Shown piece after piece: positions 24,748 to 34,223 of a DNA stretch of 61,804 bases. Position 1 is the first letter of the stretch. Each line of letters opens with the position of its first letter. A program made the translations under genes and the position numbers. The DNA lies in contig CAZMUQ010000003.1 in the NCBI GenBank assembly GCA_964569845.1, forward strand, positions 1 through 61,804, in the 5' to 3' direction. This stretch comes from CAZMUQ01 sp964569845. GTDB taxonomy: Archaea; Thermoproteota; Bathyarchaeia; Hecatellales; Hecatellaceae. The notes below the pieces were generated by a model. It ran no database searches, had not been told where the DNA came from, and saw nothing but the letters and a program-made list of their open reading frames with translations.

Positions 24748-25878
24748 ATGAGCAGATTGGTTGAAACTAGCTTAACAGAGCAAGATTTAGCAAAATATCC
24801 ATTTACTGTTGATGCAGCTGAATATGTAAAAAAGAAATTTGGTTTTCTCAAGTTAGAGGAGGTTTTAAGTCCAGATTTTAAGCCTATCCTTAATAGAGCA
24901 ATTTTAAGGATAAAGGATTCAGTAACGCTAGTGATTAAAGAACTAAGCTACCAAGCATTTAAACCTGAGAAAATTGAGCCCTATATTGAAATTTTATCTT
25001 TCCCCTTAGCTATAGCCTTACTAAAGCTTATTGGTGATTCTTACTTTGAAAAAAGGTTTGCATTGTTTGAAGCAAAAAAAGCTTCAATAAATCTTGAAAA
25101 TGAGGAGCCTGAAAAAATAGTTGAAATTGCAGCTAAAAATTTTGGTTGGCGGATAAGTTTAGCAGATTTTGATAATAGTCATGGAGAGCTTAAAATACAT
25201 TTTAAAGATTACCTTAAAAATGCTGCAAAAATACGTGAAGATGAATGGAAACTTATAAATCAATTTCTTGTTGGCGGTGAAGTTTATCTTACAAGAAAAA
25301 AGATTGCAAGACTTTTAGAAGAGGAAATTAGAAAACATATTGAAGCTAAGTTTGATGAAGTTGGAAAAGTAACTTTCTTTGATGTTTTAGAGGGTGTTGA
25401 CGAAGAAGTTAGAAAGGAGTTTTTGGATGAGATTAATAATCTCAAAAACTTTCTTCAAGCAAGAAAAAAGGATATTGCTAAAGAATTCTCTTTTGGTGAT
25501 GTTAAACCTGAATTTTTCCCTCCATGTATTAAAAATCTTTATATGGATGTTTTAAGTGGTAAAGATGTGCCTCATATAGGAAGATTTACCCTTACTGCCT
25601 TCTTAATTCAAGTTGGAATGGGTATTGATGAAATAGTTAAAATTTATACCTCTACAACAGATTTTGATGAACGTATAACAAGGTATCAAGTTGAACATAT
25701 TGCTGGAATTGTTGGTGGAAAAACAAAATATAAACCTCTAAATTGCGGAAATATGAAAACACACGGTCTTTGCCCTGGTGAAGACAAAACTTGTATGAAA
25801 GTTAAAAATCCATTAACATACTATTTAAGAATTTTAAAAACTAGCTTAAAGCGTGAAAAATGGAAGCAAAGACCCTAG
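24748..25878 (+). CDS. priL: DNA primase large subunit PriL
   Basis: 376 residues. The C-terminal FeS domain has the four expected cysteines: PPCIKNLY, NCGNMKTHGLCPGEDKTC (three within this segment). KYPFTVDAAEYVKKKFG is the archaeal PriL N-terminus. It binds PriS and regulates initiation and transfer of primers. The coding end overlaps priS by 19 bases, implying translational coupling. Confidence 0.93.
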   Translation: MSRLVETSLTEQDLAKYPFTVDAAEYVKKKFGFLKLEEVLSPDFKPILNRAILRIKDSVTLVIKELSYQAFKPEKIEPYIEILSFPLAIALLKLIGDSYFEKRFALFEAKKASINLENEEPEKIVEIAAKNFGWRISLADFDNSHGELKIHFKDYLKNAAKIREDEWKLINQFLVGGEVYLTRKKIARLLEEEIRKHIEAKFDEVGKVTFFDVLEGVDEEVRKEFLDEINNLKNFLQARKKDIAKEFSFGDVKPEFFPPCIKNLYMDVLSGKDVPHIGRFTLTAFLIQVGMGIDEIVKIYTSTTDFDERITRYQVEHIAGIVGGKTKYKPLNCGNMKTHGLCPGEDKTCMKVKNPLTYYLRILKTSLKREKWKQRP

Positions 25879-27098
25879 AATTTCTCAGAAAAAAATTTAG
25901 AGAATACTATCTTAAAAACCTTAAAGAAATTTCTCTTCCCAGCCAATTTGAAAAAAGGGAATTTGGCTTTATACCTTTTAGGCATGGTAAAACTGTAATG
26001 GTTAGACATAAAGGTTTTAAAAGTTTTAGGGAGTTCTCAGATTTTATAGTAAACCTAATACCATCAGATGTATACTACTCCTCAGCTTATTATAAAAATC
26101 CTTCAGAAGAAAAGATGAGCGAAAAAGGTTGGCTTGGAGCAGACCTAATATTCGATATAGATTGTGACGATATTCAGGATTCCTGCCAGAAGAGTCCGGC
26201 TGAGCATAAATTTTGGAGATGCTTAGACTGTGGAGAAACATTTGATGAGAATGTTTCTTTTTGCCCTGTTTGTAATGGAAGTAGGGTTGAAGAAGATTAC
26301 TGGCTTTGTGAGCTGTGTCTTAGTAGGGCTAAAGATGAAGCATTAAAACTTTTTACTATACTTGAGGAGGATTTTGGCATAAACCAGAAACATATAACTG
26401 TGGTTTTTTCAGGTCACAGAGGTTACCATCTTCATGTTGAGGATGAAGCTGTTATAAGTCTTGGAGCTGATGAAAGAAAGGAGATTGTTGACTATATTAG
26501 GGGGGTGGGGTTAAACTTTAAAGCTAAAAAAGTCAGAAGAAACATTTTATCTACTTTAGACATATCAAAACCTAGTTTTCAAGGTAGAATTAGTAGGGCA
26601 ATTTACGATTTGCTGGTTGAATCTTCAAAAAAACTTTTAGAAAATGGTTTAGATAGGAAAACTGTTAAAAAGATCGAGGAAAAGAGGGATGAAATTTTAA
26701 CATGGCTTTCAAATGGTGTTGAAGAGGAGGTTTTAATAAAAGTTCTTGGTGGTGAAGGAAGATGGATTAAAATTATGGAAAAAGCTTTAGCAAAAACAGT
26801 TATTCCAATAGATACCGTAGTAACAACAGATATTCACCGACTAATAAGATTACCTGGAACTCTTCATGGAAAAACTGGGTTAAAAACTTTCACAATCCCT
26901 ATAAATATGCTTGAAGAATTTGACCCCTTAACTGATGCTTTAGCTTTTAAGGATGAAAAAGTTAAGATTAAGGTTAAAATTTCAAGAATGTTAAGATTTA
27001 ATGGAGAAATATTTAAGCTTAGTAAGGGTGAAATAATTACTCTACCCTTAGCTGCAGCAATTTTCCTCTTGGCTAGAGGGGTTGCATCTTTAACATAA
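25860..27098 (+). CDS. priS: DNA primase catalytic subunit PriS
   Basis: 412 residues of the archaeo-eukaryotic primase fold. LIFDIDCDD near residue 97 contains the catalytic aspartates, VVFSGHRGYHLHV near 180 the SGRG-like and His motif, CLDC and CPVC near 120-140 form the zinc knuckle, with a further CELC, and HRLIRLPGTLHGKTG near 320 carries the third acidic/basic motif block. It synthesises primers with PriL. Slightly longer than the average archaeal PriS because of the extra cysteine-rich insert. Confidence 0.93.
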   Translation: MEAKTLEFLRKKFREYYLKNLKEISLPSQFEKREFGFIPFRHGKTVMVRHKGFKSFREFSDFIVNLIPSDVYYSSAYYKNPSEEKMSEKGWLGADLIFDIDCDDIQDSCQKSPAEHKFWRCLDCGETFDENVSFCPVCNGSRVEEDYWLCELCLSRAKDEALKLFTILEEDFGINQKHITVVFSGHRGYHLHVEDEAVISLGADERKEIVDYIRGVGLNFKAKKVRRNILSTLDISKPSFQGRISRAIYDLLVESSKKLLENGLDRKTVKKIEEKRDEILTWLSNGVEEEVLIKVLGGEGRWIKIMEKALAKTVIPIDTVVTTDIHRLIRLPGTLHGKTGLKTFTIPINMLEEFDPLTDALAFKDEKVKIKVKISRMLRFNGEIFKLSKGEIITLPLAAAIFLLARGVASLT

Positions 27099-27114
27099 AT
27101 TTGGAGGTTTAGTT

Positions 27115-27675
27115 TTGTATAGGAAAATTTATGAAGCATGGAAAAGGGAGGTTGATGATGAGGAACTTCAACCTCTACCTGAAAACTTTTATCAAGAGTT
27201 CTCAACCTATATTAAAAACTTAAGAGAGGAGATTAGAAGTTTAGATGAGAAGTCTTTTAAATATAAAATTAAACAGCTTGAAGTTGAAAAATCCTCTGAA
27301 CTTTTAAACTTACTTATAAGTTTAAGGCTTAAAAAAATTGTTAAGCTTTTGCTTGAAGAAAAAGGTGAAATAGATTTATCTCTCTTAACCTTAGAAGAAA
27401 AAAGTTTTTATGACCAATTGAGTCAGGGTTTTAGGTTTTCTAAAAAACTTGCTAAAGATTCTATTGAAGGCAAAACTTTAAAATCAACCTATGATTCTAA
27501 GGCAAAAAAAAGAATAGGTGTTGTTTTAAGAGTTTTAAGCGATATTCCAGCATTAGTAGGCTCAGATATGAAAACTTATGGGCCTTTTAAAGTTGAAGAT
27601 GTAATTGCAATTCCTCTACAAAACATTGAAAAGCTTGTTAAACATGGTTACGTTAAAGAGGTTGATGTATCCTAA
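27115..27675 (+). CDS. gins51: GINS subunit Gins51-type
   Basis: 186 residues with an N-terminal helical A domain and a C-terminal B domain (VLRVLSDIPALVGSDMKTYG then FKVEDVIAIPLQNIEKLV), the A-B order of Sld5/Psf1 and archaeal Gins51. GINS bridges MCM and the primase/polymerase. Start is TTG behind TTGGAGG. Position after primase genes and 2 bases before the methyltransferase supports one operon. A Gins23 gene is not in the window. Confidence 0.85.
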   Translation: MYRKIYEAWKREVDDEELQPLPENFYQEFSTYIKNLREEIRSLDEKSFKYKIKQLEVEKSSELLNLLISLRLKKIVKLLLEEKGEIDLSLLTLEEKSFYDQLSQGFRFSKKLAKDSIEGKTLKSTYDSKAKKRIGVVLRVLSDIPALVGSDMKTYGPFKVEDVIAIPLQNIEKLVKHGYVKEVDVS

Positions 27676-27677
27676 AA

Positions 27678-28535
27678 ATGGCTGGAAAAAGTTTAGTTGA
27701 TGCGTTAAAAAATGTTCTTTCACCTGAACTTTTAAAGTTTATTCCAAAATCTTTTGATATAGTGGGTTCAAGGGGGAAAGCTGTAGCTATTATTGAAATT
27801 CCAGATGAGCTTGAACCTTATAAGATGGTTATAGCTGAAAAGCTTATGGAACTTCACAAAAATGTTAAAACAGTACTACGGAAAGCCTCAGAGCGGAAAA
27901 GTGTTTTTAGGGTTAGAGAGCATGAACTTTTACTTGGAGATCCTGATACTGAGGTTGTTCATAAGGAGTATGGTTGCCTTTTTAAGCTTGACCCTCAAAA
28001 AGTGTACTTCTCACCTAGAGAATCAACTGAAAGGCTTAGAATAGCGGAAAAAGTTAAACCTAATGAGGATGTTCTTGTTATGTTTGGTGGTGTATGCCCA
28101 TACTCAATAATTATAGCTAAGAAGCAGCCTATGGTTAAAAAGATTTTAACTGTTGAATTAAATCCTGTAGCTCATAACTACTGTCTAGAAAATGTTAAAC
28201 TGAATAAAGTTAATGATAAAGTTCACCCTATACTTGGTGATGTTAAAGATGTTTGCCCAAAATTTAAGGAAGAATTTGATAGAGTTGTTATGCCTCTTCC
28301 AAAGGGAGGTTATCATTACCTTGATTTAGCTATTTCATGTTTAAAAAATCATGGATTTTTACACTTTTATCACTGGGCTTCTGAAGAAGACCTTTTTTCT
28401 GAGGCTGAAAAACTTGTTAAAGAGGCTGCCAAAAAACTTGGAAGAGATTTTAAGATTTTAGATAAGAGGAAAGTTTTACCCTACGGACCCCGTATGTGGA
28501 AGATTCGTATTGATGTTGAAATTTTTAAAGTTTAA
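27678..28535 (+). CDS. Trm5/Taw2-family tRNA methyltransferase
   Basis: 285 residues. The D2 domain (SVFRVREHELLLGD then TEVVHKEYGCLFKLDP, VYFSPRESTERLRIAEKV) and the SAM domain with VLVMFGGVCPYSIIIAKK, VELNPVAHNYCLENVKLNKV and MPLPKGGYHYLDLA fit the family that includes Trm5 (m1G37) and Taw2 (wyosine aminocarboxypropyl transfer). It is shorter than Trm5b and appears to lack the N-terminal D1 domain, so its exact product at position 37 is uncertain. Its last 60 bases overlap the convergent methyltransferase gene. Confidence 0.8.
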   Translation: MAGKSLVDALKNVLSPELLKFIPKSFDIVGSRGKAVAIIEIPDELEPYKMVIAEKLMELHKNVKTVLRKASERKSVFRVREHELLLGDPDTEVVHKEYGCLFKLDPQKVYFSPRESTERLRIAEKVKPNEDVLVMFGGVCPYSIIIAKKQPMVKKILTVELNPVAHNYCLENVKLNKVNDKVHPILGDVKDVCPKFKEEFDRVVMPLPKGGYHYLDLAISCLKNHGFLHFYHWASEEDLFSEAEKLVKEAAKKLGRDFKILDKRKVLPYGPRMWKIRIDVEIFKV

Positions 28536-29219
28536 AGTTTTTAAGGTGTAGAGATATAATGTTTCGGTTAAAAGTTTTTTCTTAATCTTAACTTTAACCT
28601 CAAACTTATTTTCCTCAAATAGCTTTTCAAGCTCATCTATACTTAGACTTGCAATACTTGAGTAAGTAATCTGAACTCTACCACCTGGAAAAAGGTACAT
28701 TCCAACTTTAGAGAAAAATTTTTGCATTATTTCTCCATTTTCATCAATCCACGCATTTTCAACAACATTTTTAGGTTTTCCGGGGAAAAATGGTGGGTTG
28801 AATATTATTAGGTTGAATTTTTCGTTTTGTTTTATTGGTTGGAATAGGTTTCCAAGTCTAACTTCAACCTTACCCTCCAAACCATTTAACCTAACATTCT
28901 CCCAAGCCAAACAAACAGCAAAAGGATTAACATCAACAGCAACAACCCTAAAAGCCCTTTCAGCTGCAAAAATAGCCTGAATACCGCAACCACAACCCAT
29001 ATCTAAGACAACATCACCTAATTTAACGTCAAGATTTTTTACAAGCATAAGGCTTGTTATACTCCATCTTGGATGGAAAACATTAGGATGAATTTTGAAC
29101 GTTTTCCCGTAAATCTTAAAAATCGGCTTCTTTTGAAGACTTGTAAGCTTATGTAAAAATTTTAAACCTAAAATTGAAAGATTCCTTCTAACTGTTAAAA
29201 GTCTTCTTGCTGAAGACAT
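28476..29219 (-). CDS. HemK/RsmC-like class I methyltransferase
   Basis: 247 residues. Motif I is VLDMGCGCGIQAIFAAE near 78, acidic VDVNPFAVCLAWENV follows, and IIFNPPFFPG near 140 is the NPPF/Y signature of N-methyltransferases acting on glutamine or on bases in nucleic acid. The HemK2/Mtq2-like subgroup (release factor methylation) is plausible, but the C-terminus is not diagnostic. The tail after about residue 225 (FKNFNINTNLPHTG) overlaps the Trm5-family gene and may be a read-through extension. Confidence 0.7.
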   Translation of the reverse strand: MSSARRLLTVRRNLSILGLKFLHKLTSLQKKPIFKIYGKTFKIHPNVFHPRWSITSLMLVKNLDVKLGDVVLDMGCGCGIQAIFAAERAFRVVAVDVNPFAVCLAWENVRLNGLEGKVEVRLGNLFQPIKQNEKFNLIIFNPPFFPGKPKNVVENAWIDENGEIMQKFFSKVGMYLFPGGRVQITYSSIASLSIDELEKLFEENKFEVKVKIKKKLLTETLYLYTLKTLNFKNFNINTNLPHTGSVG

Positions 29220-29225
29220 CTTAAA

Positions 29226-30314
29226 CTAAAAAAGCAACTTATAAGGTTTTTTTATAAACTTTCCTGTAAGATTTATCTTAAATCCGCATTCTGGACATTT
29301 ATTCTCTGGGTTGATGTTGTATTTAACAACCTTGTACCCGACTCTGCCAATTAAAAGTTTGCCGCAGCTTGGACAATAAGTATTTTCTCCTGGATGGCCT
29401 GGAACGTTTCCAAGATACGGGTAATAAACTCCGAAACTTTTTGCTATCTTGTAAGCTTTTTCCAAAATCTCAATTTTTGTTGGTGGGTTACTAAATTTAT
29501 AAGCTGGGTAGTAGCGTGTAAAGTGTATAGGGACTTCAACACCAAGCTTTTTAACATGAGTTTCTACAGTTTCTCTAATGCATTCTTCATCATCATTAAC
29601 ACCAGTAACTATAAGATTTACAATTTCAACATGAATCCCCATTTTTTTAGCTTCAGCAGCATTTCTCCAAATAATATCAGCATTAACTCCTCCACAGTAC
29701 TTCCTATATTCCTCTTTACCACCTTTAACATCAATTTTTAATCCATCCATTCCACTTAGCTTTAAAAGCTTTAAAGCTTCAATAGTCATATATCCATTTG
29801 AAACATAGCAGCAATATAGCCCTTTACTACTTCCAAGCTTAAAAGCATCTAAACACCACTCAGTTAAAAGAGTTGGCTCCTGAAAACTTGCACATAAACC
29901 CTCATCTCCAAGTTTTAAAGCTAAATCTACAATTTTTTCTGGTGGATAGTAGCTTGGATTTAAAGGATTAGGATTAGCTTTTGATAAGTGATGGTTTTGA
30001 CACCATGGACAAGTAAAATTGCATGACCATGTAGAAAAAGTCAAAGCTGTTGAGCCAACCCAATAATGGAAAAATGGTTTAATCTCTATTGGTCTACTTT
30101 CAACGGCGCTTAAATCTCCATAAACAAGCGTGTAAAGTTTTCCGTTGATGTTTATTCTTGTTTTACAAAATCCTTTTTCCTTATCCCCAATTATACATCT
30201 ATGTTCACAAAGAATACATTTAACTTTCCCGTCGGAATGTTTCTCGTAAAGTTTAGCCTCTTTAATGTTAGGCTGAGAAAGAATATTTTTAACATTTTTT
30301 TCTAAGTTAGACAT
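29226..30314 (-). CDS. amrS: AmmeMemoRadiSam system radical SAM enzyme
   Basis: 362 residues. CEHRCIIGDKEKGFCKTR is the N-terminal cysteine cluster typical of this family, the radical-SAM motif is CNFTCPWC near 97-104, FQEPTLL and GLKIDVKGG follow, and the C-terminus has CPSCG and CPECG, a further zinc ribbon. Name comes from its frequent association with AMMECR1 and Memo proteins; neither partner is in this window. Reaction unknown. Member of a minus-strand group with the TIM-barrel protein and DnaG. Confidence 0.85.
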   Translation of the reverse strand: MSNLEKNVKNILSQPNIKEAKLYEKHSDGKVKCILCEHRCIIGDKEKGFCKTRININGKLYTLVYGDLSAVESRPIEIKPFFHYWVGSTALTFSTWSCNFTCPWCQNHHLSKANPNPLNPSYYPPEKIVDLALKLGDEGLCASFQEPTLLTEWCLDAFKLGSSKGLYCCYVSNGYMTIEALKLLKLSGMDGLKIDVKGGKEEYRKYCGGVNADIIWRNAAEAKKMGIHVEIVNLIVTGVNDDEECIRETVETHVKKLGVEVPIHFTRYYPAYKFSNPPTKIEILEKAYKIAKSFGVYYPYLGNVPGHPGENTYCPSCGKLLIGRVGYKVVKYNINPENKCPECGFKINLTGKFIKKPYKLLF

Positions 30315-30344
30315 ATAACTCCTCTAAACTAAAAATTGGGAGGA

Positions 30345-31178
30345 TTAGGTAAAAAGTGTTTTAACTCTTTTTAAAGCTTTTATACCAGTATCTACAGATC
30401 TCCTCGGATTCCAAGCTTCAACAATAACCTGGTTATTGTAACCTGTTTTTCTTAAAGCCTTAATTATAGGTTTAAAATTTATTTTTCCATCTCCTGGAAC
30501 AAGGTGTTCATCTTTTACTCCAAAGTTATCATGGATATGAAGATGACCTATTTTTTTACCCAGAATATTTTCAATTTTCTCTGCTATTTTCTTTTCAACA
30601 CTCCTTTTTCTACTGCTACACTCCATGATGTATGCATGGCCTACATCAAGTGTTATAGTTAAATCTTTAACTTTCTTAACAATCTCAGGCGCGCTTTCAA
30701 GTTTAGAAAAAAGAAAGTATGGAGATTGAATATTTTCTAATGAAAGTTGAACATTTTCTTCCTTAGAGAATTTTAAGCATAAATTGAGGTCTTCAGTAAA
30801 CCTTTCCATAGCCTTTTTAAGTAAAACTTCATCATCATGGATTGGAAAGTAGCCTGGATGTACTGTTACAACTTCAGCTTCAATAAGACCTGCAAACTTT
30901 AAGCATTTTCTTATTTCTTTCAAAGTAAAATTTCTAACAGCTTGATATATTCCTCCAAGATTAAGTTCATAAAAACATGAGTGAACTGATAAAGGTAAAC
31001 CATATTGAGTTAAAGCCTTCTTTAACCTCCTTAAATCTTCTATTCCTCTTTTTTCAGGTGGAAAATGGGGTATATCAAAAACAACTTCAATACATTCAAC
31101 TCCAAGCTTAAAAAGTTTCTCCACAGCTTTTTCTATAGGTACATCTTGAAATAGTGTTGTAGGTAAACCTATCCTCAA
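30345..31178 (-). CDS. Sugar phosphate isomerase/epimerase-like TIM barrel
   Basis: 277 residues of the xylose isomerase-like/AP-endonuclease-2 fold. Metal ligands are suggested by VTVHPG near 107, LSLENIQ near 150, TLDVGHAY near 178, LHIHDNFG near 215 and EHLVPGDGKINF near 225, with a final VIVEAWNP. Sugar isomerase, epimerase or endonuclease IV-like activity are all possible; the VGHA and HDN pattern is shared by all. Co-directional with dnaG, 11 bases downstream of it. Confidence 0.75.
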   Translation of the reverse strand: MRIGLPTTLFQDVPIEKAVEKLFKLGVECIEVVFDIPHFPPEKRGIEDLRRLKKALTQYGLPLSVHSCFYELNLGGIYQAVRNFTLKEIRKCLKFAGLIEAEVVTVHPGYFPIHDDEVLLKKAMERFTEDLNLCLKFSKEENVQLSLENIQSPYFLFSKLESAPEIVKKVKDLTITLDVGHAYIMECSSRKRSVEKKIAEKIENILGKKIGHLHIHDNFGVKDEHLVPGDGKINFKPIIKALRKTGYNNQVIVEAWNPRRSVDTGIKALKRVKTLFT

Positions 31179-31189
31179 TTTTTACACCA

Positions 31190-32338
31190 TTACATTCCAG
31201 ATTTCTCAGGTGCAACTTCGTCAAAAGTTAAAATTCTAAGTTTAACTGGTTTTTTAACAACATCTGAAATTTGGTCCCCAATAATATACTTTATACCCTT
31301 TTCCTCAGCAAGATCTATAATTCTTTGAGTAATTATACCGTCAAAAACAACAACGGAAACACCATTTAAACTTGAGATTTTTTCTGCAAGCTCACTTACA
31401 GGTATTCTTGCTAAAATATTAAGATCCTCATTAAAAAGTACTGCCTCTAATGTTCCCTTTAAATTTTCAACTGTTTCAACAATTTTTTGTGGTAGTGAAA
31501 CTCTAGCATACTTTATCTTAACCTCTGAAACTGGAACTCTTTCTCTTAAAGCATTCATTATTTCTTTACATGTAAGCTCCTCAACCTCCTTTCCAGGAGG
31601 AGCTCTAGCAACATATTTAACATCAACGGTTTCAAGAATTTCCTTTAAGATTAAATCTCCAGCCCTATCTCCATCAAGAAAAACTATAATCTGCTTATTT
31701 TTACTTAACTTAACAATTGTTTCAGGTATTCTTGCTCCATCAATAGCTATAACGTTTCTTACCCCGCAGCGAAGCAGGTTATGAACATCTGCCCTCCCTT
31801 CAACAACTATTATAGATTGTGCAGAATCCACATCAGGTCCTGCTGGAAGTTGTTCAGGACCGTAAAGAACTATTTCTGGAGGTTTTAAAACACTTGAAAC
31901 TTCCCTAATAACTTCATCAGCCTCAGGTGTTTTCTCAACAATCCATCTTCTAAGAATTTCTTTGGCTCTTCTGACTATTTGTCTCCTTTTTGTTTCTCTT
32001 AAATCCTCAATTCTCTCTATTGTAACTTTAGCTTCCCATGGGCCGACTCTTTCAACACTTTCAATTGCAGCTGCAAGAATTGCTGTTGAAACCTTATCTA
32101 AACTTGAAGCTACTGTTATAGTTCCATAAGTTTTACCATGCTCATTTTTAACTTCAACTTCAATTCTACCGATTCTATTATTTTTTTGAAGTTCTTTAAG
32201 GTCCAATTCTGGACCAAATAATCCTTCAGTTTGCCCAAAAATTGCACCTATAACATCAGGTTTTTCAACTACACCACTAACTTCAATTTTTGCATGAATA
32301 ACATATTTTGCTGTTGGTGTTGATGAAAAATTTGCCAA
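31190..32338 (-). CDS. dnaG: DnaG-like primase/exosome subunit
   Basis: 382 residues. The Toprim domain has IIVVEGRADVHNLLR near 175 and VFLDGDRAGDLIL near 220, with the conserved Glu and DxD acidic residues. The N-terminal third (KYVIHAKIEVSGVVEKPDV, GQTEGLFG) is the archaeal-specific part. Archaeal DnaG is mainly found with the exosome, and can prime DNA in some species. Start TTG behind GGAGGGG. A leader of roughly 110 bases may separate a TATA-like CTTATAAG from the start. Confidence 0.92.
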   Translation of the reverse strand: MANFSSTPTAKYVIHAKIEVSGVVEKPDVIGAIFGQTEGLFGPELDLKELQKNNRIGRIEVEVKNEHGKTYGTITVASSLDKVSTAILAAAIESVERVGPWEAKVTIERIEDLRETKRRQIVRRAKEILRRWIVEKTPEADEVIREVSSVLKPPEIVLYGPEQLPAGPDVDSAQSIIVVEGRADVHNLLRCGVRNVIAIDGARIPETIVKLSKNKQIIVFLDGDRAGDLILKEILETVDVKYVARAPPGKEVEELTCKEIMNALRERVPVSEVKIKYARVSLPQKIVETVENLKGTLEAVLFNEDLNILARIPVSELAEKISSLNGVSVVVFDGIITQRIIDLAEEKGIKYIIGDQISDVVKKPVKLRILTFDEVAPEKSGM

Positions 32339-32510
32339 GGATTGTTTCCCCTCCTAAATGGTTTTAAGATTTGCTTTAAACCAGGCATTACGCTTTGCAA
32401 CCAGCTGGAAACTTTGCTAAAAGCTTTAGACAAGCTTTAAAGCGAATTTGCAGTTTTTAAGCTTTATTTAGGTTGAACGGTCTTATAAGCTTTAAATCTA
32501 AATCTTAATT

Positions 32511-32942
32511 TCAAATTTTTTCTGAAATACTTCTAAAGTACGAGGCTAAACCCTCCACATCTTTAACATCTTTGGAAACAAAACTACCAATTTTTAACCA
32601 AAAGTTAAGGTTTACCGTTTTACCGTAACTTTCAAGATACTTTTTTATCTTTCCTGCAAGCTTAACTCCACCTTTGTCAAAATCTGTTAAAACTATAATT
32701 TCCCTATCTGTGCTAGCATATTTAATTAAAAGGTCACAAATAGGAATCCTAGTATTCTTAATACAGCAAAATTCTCCATCTAAACCTAAACTTTTTAAAG
32801 CTTCTGCATCCCTCCAACCTTCAACAATAATAATAGCACCTTCTTTACACTTCTCCCTAAGCTTATCAAGAAAAAGCATTAACTCCTCGTACTTTCTACG
32901 TTTCCACTCTGTTTCTGGAATCCTTCTTGGTAGATTTTTCAT
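32511..32942 (-). CDS. Small Toprim-domain protein
   Basis: 143 residues, an isolated Toprim fold: IIIVEGWRDAEALKSLG near 37, VLTDFDKGGVKLAGKI near 103. This matches the archaeal UPF0292/COG1658 proteins related to RNase M5 and DnaG. The acidic triad Glu and DxD is intact, so nuclease or primase-like chemistry is possible. It is 173 bases upstream of dnaG on the same strand. Confidence 0.8.
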   Translation of the reverse strand: MKNLPRRIPETEWKRRKYEELMLFLDKLREKCKEGAIIIVEGWRDAEALKSLGLDGEFCCIKNTRIPICDLLIKYASTDREIIVLTDFDKGGVKLAGKIKKYLESYGKTVNLNFWLKIGSFVSKDVKDVEGLASYFRSISEKI

Positions 32943-33026
32943 AACTCCAAAATAACCCCAAGCTTTGACGTTTAACTTTTTATAACCTCCTACTACTAAA
33001 TCTTTTCGTTAAAAGGCTGAAAAATC

Positions 33027-34223
33027 ATGGAAGATTTAGGTTTCCCTGTCACCTCTATCAGGGAGGGAAGTACTGAGGTACTTATACCAATAGAAGCTAC
33101 GTTAAAGGATAAGCCTCCAACATCTCATCTTCCAGTATTTTATAATCCTATTATGAGTCTAAATCGTGATTTTGCAGTTTTGGTTTTGCAAGCATACCAA
33201 TCCGAAAAATCTACTATGCTAGTTGTATGCGAACCTTTAGCTGGTTGTGGTGTTAGGGGAATTAGATTTGCAAAGGAAGTTGACGGTGTCAGTAAAGTTA
33301 TTTTAAATGATTTAAACCCTAAAGCTTACAATTTAATCATAGAAAATGTTAAAAGAAACATGGTTAATGATAAGGTTAAAGTTTATAATGAAGATGCAAA
33401 TTTTTTGCTCGCTAAGCATGCAAAAAAAGGTTTAAGGTTTGATGTGATAGATATAGATCCATTTGGTTCTCCAACTCCCTACCTTGATTTTGCATTAAGA
33501 GCTTTAAAAATTGGTGGGCTTCTATCTGTAACAGCAACAGATACGGCTGTTTTATGTGGAGTTCATAAGCAAGCATGTATAAGGCATTACTGGGCAAAAC
33601 CCTTAAAAACAGAATATTGCCATGAATTAGCTGCAAGAATTCTTTTAGCGTTTATAGCTTTCTCAGCAGCAAAGATAGACCTTGCAGTTAAGCCAATTTT
33701 TACACATTCAACAGACCATTATATTAGAGTTTATGTTGAAGTTTTTAGGGGGGCTAAGCTTGCTGATGAATCTTTAAAAAATAATGTAGGCTACGTTTTG
33801 CATTGCTTTAACTGTTTTAACAGAAAAGTTTTTTATGGTTTCCTGCAGAAAGCAGACCTTAGATGTGATATTTGTGGAAGGTTGATGAAGTTTGCTGGGC
33901 CTGTTTGGCTTGGTAAACTTTGGAGCCAAAAAATTGTTGAAAAGGTTGCTATGCTTGTCAGGGATAAACCTTTATCTAAACCTAAACGTGTAATGAGGAT
34001 TGTTGAAAAAATCTTAGCTGAGATTAATTCTCCACCAACCTACTACACTATGAATTCTCTTTGCGACTTAGTAGGTAAACCTACTCCGCCACTTGAGATT
34101 TTCTTAGATAAGATTAGGAAGGAAGGATTTAAGGCAACATTAACCCATTTTAATCCTCAAGGCTTTAAAACAGATGCTCCAGTAAACGTTCTTAAAAAAA
34201 TTTTACTTAGTATCTCCCCCTAA
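33027..34223 (+). CDS. trm1: tRNA (guanine26-N2)-dimethyltransferase
   Basis: 398 residues. EGSTEVLIPI near the N-terminus, FYNPIMSLNRD, CEPLAGCGVRGIRFAKE as motif I, LNDLNPKAYNLIIENVKRN, DVIDIDPFGSPTPYLDFALR as the catalytic DPFG block, and TATDTAVLCGVHKQACIRHY are all Trm1 signatures; CFNCFNR and CDICGR form its zinc site. It makes m2,2G26. The 3' end overlaps the convergent ftsJ gene by 21 bases. Confidence 0.95.
   Translation: MEDLGFPVTSIREGSTEVLIPIEATLKDKPPTSHLPVFYNPIMSLNRDFAVLVLQAYQSEKSTMLVVCEPLAGCGVRGIRFAKEVDGVSKVILNDLNPKAYNLIIENVKRNMVNDKVKVYNEDANFLLAKHAKKGLRFDVIDIDPFGSPTPYLDFALRALKIGGLLSVTATDTAVLCGVHKQACIRHYWAKPLKTEYCHELAARILLAFIAFSAAKIDLAVKPIFTHSTDHYIRVYVEVFRGAKLADESLKNNVGYVLHCFNCFNRKVFYGFLQKADLRCDICGRLMKFAGPVWLGKLWSQKIVEKVAMLVRDKPLSKPKRVMRIVEKILAEINSPPTYYTMNSLCDLVGKPTPPLEIFLDKIRKEGFKATLTHFNPQGFKTDAPVNVLKKILLSISP

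Noticed and set aside
26864..27205. 113-residue minus-strand ORF across the priS end and gins start
   Set aside because: It lies opposite two well-supported genes and has no recognisable motif; it is a shadow frame.
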